Shown here in pieces: positions 10,559 through 18,575 of a stretch of DNA of 64,000 nucleotides. Source of the stretch: Stigmatella aurantiaca (GTDB lineage Bacteria; Myxococcota; Myxococcia; Myxococcales; Myxococcaceae); assembly GCF_900109545.1 (NCBI RefSeq), contig NZ_FOAP01000003.1, positions 310,001 to 374,000 of the forward strand, given 5' to 3'. Made by a program: the position numbers and the translations under genes. Each line of letters starts with the position of its first letter. Within the stretch, counting starts at the first letter, position 1. The notes beneath the pieces were generated by a model, which did not search any database, was not told the origin of the DNA, and saw nothing but the letters and a program-made list of their open reading frames with translations.

Positions 10559-11140
10559 ATGGCCGCCATGGCACTGCCACCGCTGGAGCAGGGACGCGTT
10601 TATCGCACGCAGGATTTCGAGCTCTGGAGCTCGAATCCCTCGCGGTTCGCTGCGGACTTGGTTGAGAAGGGTGTGCTGGTGCAAGTGACTCACGGGCTGT
10701 TTGCCTGCCCCAAGCGGAGCAAATTCGGTGTGGTGCCTCCGGGGGACGATGCCTTGATGAGGGCGTTCCTCAAGGGCAGCCCGTTCGTCTTCACCGGCCC
10801 TGAGCGCTGGAACGCACTGGGGCTTGGCGCAACGGCCGTGTTTGCTGCGCCGCTCGTCTACAACACGAAGCGTTCCGGGACCGTTGATCTTGGCGGCCGC
10901 CTTTTCGAACTGCGGCGGGTGGCCTTCCCACAGGCTCCCTCACAAGAGTGGTTCGTGGTGGACCTCCTCGAAAACGCTGATCGCGCTGGCACTTCGCGTA
11001 CGGAGTTGGCTGGAGCACTGGTGCGTGCGCTGGCGCGCGGATCCTTTGACCGGGAGCGTCTGCGAGAAATGGCGCAGCGTTACGGGACGAAGGCTACCCG
11101 GGATTGGGTCTATTCGGCGCTCCGGGCCTCTGCGGTTTGA
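10559..11140 (+). CDS. AbiEi-like (DUF6088) type IV antitoxin
   Basis: A 193-residue cytosolic protein with an N-terminal winged-helix-like segment (about 1-60, with VEKGVLVQVTHGLFACP) and a C-terminal domain of AbiEi/DUF6088 type. Such proteins repress their own promoter and counteract an AbiEii nucleotidyltransferase toxin. The ATG at 10559 is preferred because GGAG lies 10 bp upstream; the in-frame TTG at 10541 contains that site. The gene overlaps the toxin gene by 4 bp. Local GC is visibly lower than in the flanking genes, and the promoter region is AT-rich, which suggests horizontal gain. Confidence 0.82.
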   Translation: MAAMALPPLEQGRVYRTQDFELWSSNPSRFAADLVEKGVLVQVTHGLFACPKRSKFGVVPPGDDALMRAFLKGSPFVFTGPERWNALGLGATAVFAAPLVYNTKRSGTVDLGGRLFELRRVAFPQAPSQEWFVVDLLENADRAGTSRTELAGALVRALARGSFDRERLREMAQRYGTKATRDWVYSALRASAV

Positions 11141-12105
11141 ACTTCATCCACGACGACCCCGAGTTCGACGATCTGCTGCGGATCGTCGCTGGCAACCGCA
11201 ACCTCTCGTTGGCACTCGTTGAGAAGGATTATTGGGTCACCCACACGCTCTGGGCGCTCCATGCAGAAGGCTTCGACGTCTGGTTCAAGGGAGGAACCTC
11301 CCTCTCCAAGGGATTTTCCCTCATCAACCGGTTCTCCGAGGACCTGGACCTTAAAATTGAGCCTGGAAGGACCCCCTTGCCCTCAGTCTCCAACTGGAAG
11401 GGGGATGGGACGAAAGCAACAAACGAGCGCCGCACTTACTTCGAGACCCTCCCGTCACTCATCCGTGTCCCGGGCACGACAGCCGAACTCGATCCGAACG
11501 CCATAGATGCACGCTGGCGCAACGGCAATGTGCGTGTCAGCTACCCTGCTCGCCACCGGGGTGACCTTGCTGACGTCCTCAGACCCTTCGTGTTGCTTGA
11601 GATCGGCAACGCACGCGTGACGCCTTTCGTGCCACGCGACATGTCATCCTTCGTGCACGACTATCTCAAGCACATAGGGCACCTGGACAACTACGCCGAC
11701 AACCGCCCCAGGCGCGTGCGTTGCGTGCATCCCCTTGTCACGCTCCTTGAGAAACTCGACGCCCTCCAGAAGCGGGCACCGAAGGAGGACATCGAGCCTG
11801 CTTCTTTCGTGCGCCACTACGAGGACGCCGCGCGCATCATCACCGCCGAGCCAACCCTTCCTCCCCTTCCGGACTTTGCGGATGTGAAGGCGCTCGCAAC
11901 GGAGATGCTCGCCCAGAAGCAGATCGCTCCCCCACCAAGACCCGATTCCTCCACCTTCACGCTGCCTCCGGGGGCTCGTACCGAAGCCATTCGCAAGGCC
12001 TATGAGGCCATTGGTGGGATGTTCTGGGGGCCGCGACAGCCGTTGGATGAAACGGTGTCCGTCATTTGCGCATGGCTCACGCGTACCCCTCTTCCGGCCC
12101 GGTAG
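11137..12105 (+). CDS. AbiEii-type nucleotidyltransferase toxin
   Basis: A protein of about 322 residues in the AbiEii/AbiGii family of DNA polymerase beta-like nucleotidyltransferases. The family motifs are visible: KGGTSLSKGF for the nucleotide-binding motif I, followed by the metal-binding FSEDLDLKI, and later LVTLLEKLDALQKR with the conserved lysine. Related toxins (AbiEii, MenT) transfer nucleotides to cellular targets such as tRNA and stop growth, often during phage infection. A TTG at 11137 overlaps the antitoxin TGA as TTGA, which suits coupled translation; a longer TTG start at 11104 is possible. It forms a type IV toxin-antitoxin pair with the preceding gene. Confidence 0.87.
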   Translation: MNFIHDDPEFDDLLRIVAGNRNLSLALVEKDYWVTHTLWALHAEGFDVWFKGGTSLSKGFSLINRFSEDLDLKIEPGRTPLPSVSNWKGDGTKATNERRTYFETLPSLIRVPGTTAELDPNAIDARWRNGNVRVSYPARHRGDLADVLRPFVLLEIGNARVTPFVPRDMSSFVHDYLKHIGHLDNYADNRPRRVRCVHPLVTLLEKLDALQKRAPKEDIEPASFVRHYEDAARIITAEPTLPPLPDFADVKALATEMLAQKQIAPPPRPDSSTFTLPPGARTEAIRKAYEAIGGMFWGPRQPLDETVSVICAWLTRTPLPAR

Positions 12106-12107
12106 GC

Positions 12108-12122
12108 CGCGCTCAAAGCGCG
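12108..12122. terminator. Hairpin between convergent genes
   Basis: Perfect 6-bp arms CGCGCT and AGCGCG with a 3-nt CAA loop occupy the 36-bp gap between the AbiEii gene and the convergent M28 peptidase gene. It is symmetric enough to serve both. No T tract is present. Confidence 0.4.
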
Positions 12123-12141
12123 TCCACGCCAGCGAAGTGGC

Positions 12142-13560
12142 TCAATGCCCCGCAGATGGGGTGGGCACCTCCGGGCGGGGCAGCAGCTCGGGCATCTCCG
12201 CCATCGCGTAGGCCAGCCACGTCACCGCGGCCGTGCTCTGCGCCAGCGCCACCGGGTCCACCTTGTCCAACGTGTCCGCGTGCGTGTGGTGCACGTCGAA
12301 GTAGCGCGAGGCGTCCTGCCTCAGCCCGAAGAAGGGCACCCGCGCGGGCATCAGGGGAATCAGGTCCGCGCCCCCTGCCTCGCCCTCCATGAGCGCGCCT
12401 GCCCCCACCGTCCGCAGCGGGCTCAACCAGGGCCGCACCTTCTCCGCCGCCCCTGCCCCCGCCCGGAGCACCACCCCCACCGGCCGCCCGCCCCCTGAAT
12501 CCAGCTCCAGCGCCGCCACGTGGCGCGGCAGCTCCGCCGCGTGCGCCTCGGCGTAGGCCCTCGCGCCCCGCAGGCCGTTCTCCTCGTTCATGAAGAGCAC
12601 CACCCGCACCGTGCGCCGGGGCGCGGGCCGTTGCTTCGCCAGCAGCCGCGCGGCCTCCATCACCATCACCACGCCCGCCCCATCATCGTGCGCGCCCGTC
12701 CCCACGTCCCACGAGTCCAGGTGCGCGCCCAGCAGCACCACCTCCTGCGGCTTCTCGCGGCCCTTCACCTCGGCCACCACATTGAAGGAGTCCGCGTCCG
12801 GCAGTTCCTGGCACCCGAGCACCAGCTTCACCCGCACCGGCCCGCCCGCCGCCACGAGCCGGCTGAGCAGCTCCGCGTCCTCCACCGTGACGGAGGCGGC
12901 GGCGATGCGCGGATCTCCCTCCTCGAACCGCGTGGCGCCCGTGTGCGGCGTGGCCAGGGACGCGGTGGCCAGGGAGCGCACCAGCGCCGCCACCGCGCCC
13001 GCCTTCGCCGCCGCCGCCGGGCCCCGGGAGCGCAGCGACGCGAAGCGCCCATAGTCCTCGGGCTTCTGCATGATGTGGTTGAAGAGGACGATGCGGCCCT
13101 TCACGCGCTCGCCCAGCGCGCCCAGCTCCTCCAGGGAGCGCACCTCCACCACCTCGCCGGTGACACCCTCGGGGGGCGTCGCGCCGCTTCCCCCCAGCGC
13201 CATCACGCTCAGCGGCCGGCCCCGGAAGCGCTCCGAGCCGAGCAGCTCCGCCCGCTCCTCCCCCCGCACCCAGTGCGGCACCTTGACGGGCTCCAGCCAC
13301 GCCTTCACCCCGTCCGCCTTGAAGGAGCGAAGCGCCCACTGCACCGCGGCCGCCGCCCCCTCCGAGCCCGACAGCCGGGCCCCCACCCCATCCGTGAGCT
13401 CCGCCAGGCGCGTCCAGGCATGGCCCTCGGTGAGCGCCGCGCCCACGAGCCGCTCCGCCACGGGCAGCGCGGGCGCCGCCTGGGGCGCCGGGGCCGGAGC
13501 CGCCGCCGTGAGGAGCTGAAGCATCAGGTGGGAGGGAACCAGGAAGGTGGACACGGGCAC
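12142..13560 (-). CDS. M28 family metallopeptidase, carboxypeptidase Q-like
   Basis: A 472-residue zinc peptidase. An N-terminal hydrophobic, Ala/Pro-rich segment suggests export. A PA-type insert domain occupies roughly 130-250, and the M28 zinc centre is complete: GAHLDSWDVGTGAHDDGAG (first ligands and bridging Asp), NEENGLRGA (catalytic Glu pair) and HHTHADTLDKVD (last His). Carboxypeptidase Q-type enzymes remove amino acids or split dipeptides outside the cytosol, which fits a predatory lifestyle. The GTG start at 13560 has a GGAGG site at 6-7 bp. The gene is convergent with the AbiEii gene and is followed upstream by another exported protein. Confidence 0.88.
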   Translation of the reverse strand: MPVSTFLVPSHLMLQLLTAAAPAPAPQAAPALPVAERLVGAALTEGHAWTRLAELTDGVGARLSGSEGAAAAVQWALRSFKADGVKAWLEPVKVPHWVRGEERAELLGSERFRGRPLSVMALGGSGATPPEGVTGEVVEVRSLEELGALGERVKGRIVLFNHIMQKPEDYGRFASLRSRGPAAAAKAGAVAALVRSLATASLATPHTGATRFEEGDPRIAAASVTVEDAELLSRLVAAGGPVRVKLVLGCQELPDADSFNVVAEVKGREKPQEVVLLGAHLDSWDVGTGAHDDGAGVVMVMEAARLLAKQRPAPRRTVRVVLFMNEENGLRGARAYAEAHAAELPRHVAALELDSGGGRPVGVVLRAGAGAAEKVRPWLSPLRTVGAGALMEGEAGGADLIPLMPARVPFFGLRQDASRYFDVHHTHADTLDKVDPVALAQSTAAVTWLAYAMAEMPELLPRPEVPTPSAGH

Positions 13561-13631
13561 GGGAGTCCTCCGAAGGAAGTCGCCGCACTCTCAGCCCTCG
13601 GCCCTCCCCCCGCAAGCGATTCCCGCGCCCC

Positions 13632-15059
13632 TTACTGCCGGAGCCGGAACACGAACGCGGCGGTCTGCTCAGGGGTGAGCAGTCCCGTGCCGAAGTCCGT
13701 GGGCCCGGCGAGGATGCCCGAGACGATGATCTCCCCCTCCAGGCTCGCCGCCAGCTTGTTCACCTGGACGATGCCGTCCGCGGCGAAGGCCGTCACCCAG
13801 CGCTGGTTGCCCTGGGCCCGGTCCACCTTCGTCAGGAACAGGTACCGCGAGGAGGCGGGCGGCAACGGGCCCACGCCCAGCTCATGGCCCGGTTCGGCGA
13901 ATCCCATCACCATCGCATCGTCCCGGGGGTCGATCATCACATCCAGCGCCGCGGAGCCCAGTGGCTTGGCCCACAGCTCGCCCCCGTCGCGGTGGTACGC
14001 GAGCAGCAGCCCCTGCTCCGCTTGGGAATCGAACGTGTCCCGGCCAAAGCTGAAGCGCCCGGTGAACCCCCCGGTGACGAGCAGCCGGGTGCCCTGGACC
14101 GCGATGCCCCGGAACTCCGCGCGGCCCACCAGCTCGCGCAGCGGCTCGGACCAGACGTGCTCCCCGGTGGCCGTGTACCGGGCAATCACGGGCCCGCGCT
14201 GCCCCTCGGGCACGGTAAACACCTCTCCACCGAACTGGCCCGTCCCGGTGAAGTAACCCGACACATAGACGTGGCCGTGGTTGTCCGGCGTCACATCCCC
14301 GAAGTGGCTGGCCTGCGCATTCATGAAGATGCGGTCCCACAGCCACCGGCCATCCGGGGCGTATTTGACGAGGAAGGCCGACGCCGTGGGCGCGCGCCTG
14401 GGGCTGCCCGAGCCCAGGTCCACGCTGCCCGCGAACGAGCCCGCGAGCAGGATGTTGCCCTCCGCGTCCACGGTGACGCTGCTGCCGGGGGACAGCGTCC
14501 CCTTGAGCGGCCGGGCCCACGCGTAGTCCCCGTCCGGACCATAGTGAGCCAGGAACGTGCCCGCGGGCATGCCCCCGCCGCCCACGTCCGTGCCCAGCGT
14601 GCCCTCGCCCAGCACGGTGATTCCGCCCTCGGCATCCACGGCGGCATCCAGGAACCGGGTGCTCAGCCGGAGGACCTCCGGCGGCGGCGAGGTGTGGCCG
14701 AAGCTGCGCGAGCCCAGGTGGGTACCCTCTGGCGAGTACCGGGCCAGGAACGCGCGCGTGCCCTGGGGCCCCAGCGGCGGGGGGAAGGCACTGCCCCCCA
14801 CGTCCGCGGAGGCGCCCGTGTAGTGGCCCACCATGACGAGGTTACCGGCCCGGTCGATGGCCACCGCGTGCGAGGCCTCGCCCTCGGGGCCCTGGCTCTG
14901 ACGGGCCCAGCGCGCGATCGGACCGGGAAGCAGCGAGGCCTGCTCCACTTGGGCCAGCGGCGCGCCCTCCTCCGCGGGAGGGACTTCGCCACAGGCCCAA
15001 GAACCCCACACAGCCCCCAGCACGCACAGCCCCTTGCGTCCCCACACCCGCATCGCCAT
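13632..15059 (-). CDS. Beta-propeller lipoprotein, function unknown
   Basis: A 475-residue lipoprotein; the signal peptide ends GSWACG, giving a lipidated cysteine near residue 23. The mature protein is built of repeats with the pattern VDAEGNILLAGSF / FLVKYAPDGRWLW, occurring about every 60-70 residues, which is the SBBP (seven-bladed beta-propeller) style found in many myxobacterial surface proteins. It has no enzyme motif. The ATG at 15059 is preferred because GGGGGATGAC precedes it; a further 18 codons upstream look non-coding. It lies in a minus-strand run of exported genes. Confidence 0.8.
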   Translation of the reverse strand: MAMRVWGRKGLCVLGAVWGSWACGEVPPAEEGAPLAQVEQASLLPGPIARWARQSQGPEGEASHAVAIDRAGNLVMVGHYTGASADVGGSAFPPPLGPQGTRAFLARYSPEGTHLGSRSFGHTSPPPEVLRLSTRFLDAAVDAEGGITVLGEGTLGTDVGGGGMPAGTFLAHYGPDGDYAWARPLKGTLSPGSSVTVDAEGNILLAGSFAGSVDLGSGSPRRAPTASAFLVKYAPDGRWLWDRIFMNAQASHFGDVTPDNHGHVYVSGYFTGTGQFGGEVFTVPEGQRGPVIARYTATGEHVWSEPLRELVGRAEFRGIAVQGTRLLVTGGFTGRFSFGRDTFDSQAEQGLLLAYHRDGGELWAKPLGSAALDVMIDPRDDAMVMGFAEPGHELGVGPLPPASSRYLFLTKVDRAQGNQRWVTAFAADGIVQVNKLAASLEGEIIVSGILAGPTDFGTGLLTPEQTAAFVFRLRQ

Positions 15060-15183
15060 GTCATCCCCCGGACGGTGCCTGGGGCTCAGCCCGAAACACA
15101 CCGCGAAAATCAAGCTATTCGAGCAGAGCTGCTTTTACTGTTACCCCCGGGCGTGAGGGGCCTGTTCATCCGGGAACCCCGCC

Positions 15184-18100
15184 TCAGTCCTCCTCGAGGG
15201 TGTGCGTCACGCCCGGTGCCCAGGCCTCGCCGCCCTCCTGCTCGAAGAAGAGCTTGGCGCGCGGGCGGGGATGGTTTCCCACCTCATTCATCGTCGCCGC
15301 GTCGAACAGCCGCCCATTCACCATCGTGTAGCGGACCGAGTCGGTGTGGCTCAGGTTCTCCAGCGGGTTGCGGTCCAGGACGATCAGGTCGGCGAGCTTG
15401 CCCACCTCCAGCGAGCCCAGCTCCTTGTCCAGGCCCAGGTAGGCCGCGCCCGCCAGCGTCCCGGCGCGCAGGGCCTGCAGGGGGCTCATGCCGCCCTGGC
15501 CGAACATCGACAGCTCCCAGTGGGCGGCGAGCCCCTCGCGCTGGCCGTGCGCGCCGAGCTGTACGCTCACGCCCGCGTCGTTCAGCGCCTTGGCCACCGT
15601 GGCCACGCGCACGTGGTTGAACTCCTCGTCCGGCACGCGCAGGCGGCGGCGGCTCGCCGCGTCCACCACGCGCCGGGGCACGAAGGCCATCAGCCGCGGG
15701 TTCTCCCAGACGTTCGTCTTCTGGTACCAGTACTCCTCGCCCATGAGCCCGCCGTACGCCACGCCCAGCGTCGGGGTGTAGCCCACCTTGCTCGGGCCCC
15801 AGAGCTGGAGCACGTCCGCGTAGATGCGGCCCACGGGCAGCGAGTGCTCCACGCCCGTGTGCCCGTCCACCACCATGGTCATGTTGTGCTGGAAGAGTGA
15901 GCCGCCCTCGGGCACCACCAGCATGCCCAGCTCGCGCGCCGCCTGGAGCACCTTCTGCCGCTGGTCCCGGCGCGGCTGGTTGTAGCTCTTCACACTGAAG
16001 GCCCCCAGCGCCTTCATGCGCCGCAGGTGCGAGCGCGCATCGTCCAGCGTCTCGATGGGGGCGCGGTACCCGGGCCCCTGCGCGCCATACAAGATGGTGC
16101 CCGTGGAGAAGATGCGCGGGGAGCGCGTGCGCCCGGAGCGGCCCAGCTCGCTGGCGGCGAAAATCTCGGCCGAGTTGTTGGACGGGTCATGCAGGGTCGT
16201 CACGCCGAAGGCCAGCGAGGCGAGCTGCACCCAGCTCTGCTCGGGGAGGATGCCCTCGGAGCCCATGGGCCCGTGCCAGTGCACGTCCACCAGGCCCGGC
16301 ATCACCGTCTTGCCCTTCACGTCCACCACCTTCGCGCCTGCGGGCACCTGCACCTGGCCGGACTTGCCCACCGCGGTGATGCGGTTGCCGCTCACCACCA
16401 CCACGCCGTCCTCGATGACCTCGTCCCCACGCATGGAGACGATGCGCCCTCCCACGAGCGCCACCGTGCCGGTGGGCGCGTCCGCCTTCTCCAGGAAGCC
16501 GATGTCCACGCCCTTCTGCGGCGGCTCGGGCAGCTTCTCCGGCGCCCCCTGCACGAAGGCGAAGGCCTCCTTCAGCTCGCGCGAGAACAGCTCGGGCCCG
16601 AGCGACCAGTGCAGCCGCTTCGAGTCCCCCGACCAGTGCAGGAAATTGCCCGCGTCGCGGGACACCCGCGTCACCGGCAGCGCCTTGCTGTCCTTGCTGG
16701 CCACCACCGTCTTGCCCCCCCGGCTCAGCGGGGCGACGTAGGCGTTGAACACCTCCTGGAACGCCACCCAGCGCTCGTCCGGGGAGACGCGGTAGGAGAC
16801 CACCTCCGAGCTGGTCAGGTGCGTGCGCGGCGCGGTGCCATCCAGGCCGATGCTGCGCAGCTCCCGCTTGTCCTCCTTGTCCCCGCCCTCCACCGCCAGG
16901 AAGTAGACCCGGTCCGAGGCCGCGCCGAAGTGCGGCTGCTCCCCGTCCTTCGAGAGCTTGCGCGGCGTGCCGCCGTCCTTGCCCACCACGTAGAGCCCCG
17001 TGTCCCGGCTGTAGAGCCCCGGCAGCAGGTACCCGCCGCTGGTGGCCCGGTAGACGATGGAACGGCCATCCGGCGAGAACGCCGGCTCCAGGTAGAAGCC
17101 CGGCTGCGCGCTCACCACCTTGCCCTCGCCGCCGCTGGCGGACACCACGCGCACGGTGCCCAGCGCGTCGTCATCCCACGTGGTGTAGACAATGGACTTG
17201 CCGTCCCGGGAGAAGGACGGGTGCATCTCGAAGTGCTCCGTCTGCTTCGTCAACCGGCGCGGCTGGCCGTTGGGAAGCTCCCGCATATAAAGGTGGCCGA
17301 GCGCCTGGTACACCACGCGGTTCCCCTGCGGGGACACCTGCACCCAGCGCAGCATCTTCACCGGGAAGCGATCGGGGGCCACCACCTGTGCCTGCGGCGA
17401 GTGGACGCGCGCGAACAGCGTGCGCGTGCCCTTCACGTGGAAGGGAATGGGCGTCACGCGCTTGCTGGCCACCTCGAGGCGGTGGAGCTTGCCCTGCGCC
17501 CAGAAGACCAGGGACTTGCTGTCGGGCGTCCAGGCCATGGCCGGGTACACGCCGTGGATGGCCCACGTCTCCTGCATGTCGCGGTCGAGCCCATCGAACA
17601 GCGGGCGCTCGGCCCCCGAGACGAGGTCGGCGGTGTACAGCACGCTCTTGTTGCGCACCCGCCGCACGAAGGCGAGCGACTTGCCATCCGGCGAGGGCGT
17701 GGGCCGCACCGAGCCGCCGGGGCCAGTGAGGAAGGGCTCCAGCTCCTTCGTGTCCAGGTTGAGCCGCTGGATGACGTAGATCTGGCTGTTGGGGTCCTTG
17801 TTGTACTCGAACACCCGGCCCGGGGTGGTGTCCTGGCTGAAGTAGAGGTAGCGGCCATCCGGGGAGAACGCGGGCTCGCCCGCGTCCTTCTGATCATTGG
17901 GCCGCTCGGTGAGCTGGATGCCCTCGCCGCCGGAGCGGTGGTAGAGCCACATCTCGCCCGCGCCCAGCGAGCGGCGCGAGGAGAAGTGCTTGCGCCCCAC
18001 GAGGTACTGGCCGTCGGGGGACCAGGTAGGGCTGTTGAGCAGGCGGAAGGACTCCTGCGTCACCGGGCGCGGGTCCGAGCCATCGCGCTTCATCACCCAG

Positions 18101-18480
18101 AGGTTGTCGCCGCCGCCCCGGTCGCTCGTGAAGGCGATGGAGGCGCCATCCGGGCTGTAGCGGGGCTGCATGTCCCAGGCGGCGCCCGTGGTGAGCGGCT
18201 TCGCCTCGCCGCCGGTGATGGGCAGCGTGTAGAGGTCCCCCAGCAAGTCGAAGACGAGCTCGTCCCCCTTGGGGCTCACGTCCACGCTCATCCACGTGCC
18301 CTCGGTGACGTCCAGGGGCACCTCGGTGGCGGGGAAGCCCGGCGCGCTGACGTTCCAGGTGGGAGGGGCCGCCGGAGCCGCGGGCGGCGGGGATGCGGGC
18401 GGCGGCGTCTGGGCCCACGCGGAGGAGAGCGCTCCGATGGCGAGGAACACGCGGCACAGCGACACGGCGAGTCGTTTCAC
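15184..18480 (-). CDS. Propeller-amidohydrolase fusion, secreted
   Basis: A 1,098-residue exported enzyme. A GTG at 18480 opens the signal peptide MKRLAVSLCRVFLAIGALSS, ending near AWA. Residues about 60-700 carry repeated PD40/TolB-type propeller motifs such as YSPDGASIAFTSDRGG and FSPDGRYLYFSQD. The C-terminal 380 residues are an amidohydrolase: VMPGLVDVHWHGP holds the first metal ligands HxH, and VLDRNPLENLSH closes the barrel in the family manner. Family members hydrolyse cyclic amides or dipeptides; the substrate here is unknown. The start codon lies 14 bp downstream of a 14-bp perfect hairpin (18494-18537) that may end transcription from the previous gene or control this one. Confidence 0.87.
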   Translation of the reverse strand: MKRLAVSLCRVFLAIGALSSAWAQTPPPASPPPAAPAAPPTWNVSAPGFPATEVPLDVTEGTWMSVDVSPKGDELVFDLLGDLYTLPITGGEAKPLTTGAAWDMQPRYSPDGASIAFTSDRGGGDNLWVMKRDGSDPRPVTQESFRLLNSPTWSPDGQYLVGRKHFSSRRSLGAGEMWLYHRSGGEGIQLTERPNDQKDAGEPAFSPDGRYLYFSQDTTPGRVFEYNKDPNSQIYVIQRLNLDTKELEPFLTGPGGSVRPTPSPDGKSLAFVRRVRNKSVLYTADLVSGAERPLFDGLDRDMQETWAIHGVYPAMAWTPDSKSLVFWAQGKLHRLEVASKRVTPIPFHVKGTRTLFARVHSPQAQVVAPDRFPVKMLRWVQVSPQGNRVVYQALGHLYMRELPNGQPRRLTKQTEHFEMHPSFSRDGKSIVYTTWDDDALGTVRVVSASGGEGKVVSAQPGFYLEPAFSPDGRSIVYRATSGGYLLPGLYSRDTGLYVVGKDGGTPRKLSKDGEQPHFGAASDRVYFLAVEGGDKEDKRELRSIGLDGTAPRTHLTSSEVVSYRVSPDERWVAFQEVFNAYVAPLSRGGKTVVASKDSKALPVTRVSRDAGNFLHWSGDSKRLHWSLGPELFSRELKEAFAFVQGAPEKLPEPPQKGVDIGFLEKADAPTGTVALVGGRIVSMRGDEVIEDGVVVVSGNRITAVGKSGQVQVPAGAKVVDVKGKTVMPGLVDVHWHGPMGSEGILPEQSWVQLASLAFGVTTLHDPSNNSAEIFAASELGRSGRTRSPRIFSTGTILYGAQGPGYRAPIETLDDARSHLRRMKALGAFSVKSYNQPRRDQRQKVLQAARELGMLVVPEGGSLFQHNMTMVVDGHTGVEHSLPVGRIYADVLQLWGPSKVGYTPTLGVAYGGLMGEEYWYQKTNVWENPRLMAFVPRRVVDAASRRRLRVPDEEFNHVRVATVAKALNDAGVSVQLGAHGQREGLAAHWELSMFGQGGMSPLQALRAGTLAGAAYLGLDKELGSLEVGKLADLIVLDRNPLENLSHTDSVRYTMVNGRLFDAATMNEVGNHPRPRAKLFFEQEGGEAWAPGVTHTLEED

Positions 18481-18493
18481 GAGGCGTCCTGGG

Positions 18494-18537
18494 GAAAGTC
18501 CGGGCGGGGGATACTCAAGGATACCGCCCGGACTTTC
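18494..18537 (-). terminator. 14-bp perfect hairpin between two genes
   Basis: Arms GAAAGTCCGGGCGG (18494-18507) and CCGCCCGGACTTTC (18524-18537) pair perfectly around a 16-nt loop. On the minus strand the stem ends in TTTCCCC, only 13 bp before the GTG of the amidohydrolase gene and 38 bp after the stop of the sorbosone-dehydrogenase-like gene. It is best read as that gene's terminator. Its closeness to the next ribosome binding site also allows a translational control role. Confidence 0.6.
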
Positions 18538-18575
18538 GAGACAAATTGAACGCCCCTGGCAGGCAGGGAGGCGGC

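Noticed and set aside
12520-18549. Long plus-strand frames across the minus-strand peptidase, propeller and amidohydrolase genes
   Set aside because: These are GC-driven shadow frames; the minus strand holds complete catalytic motifs and signal peptides in each gene.
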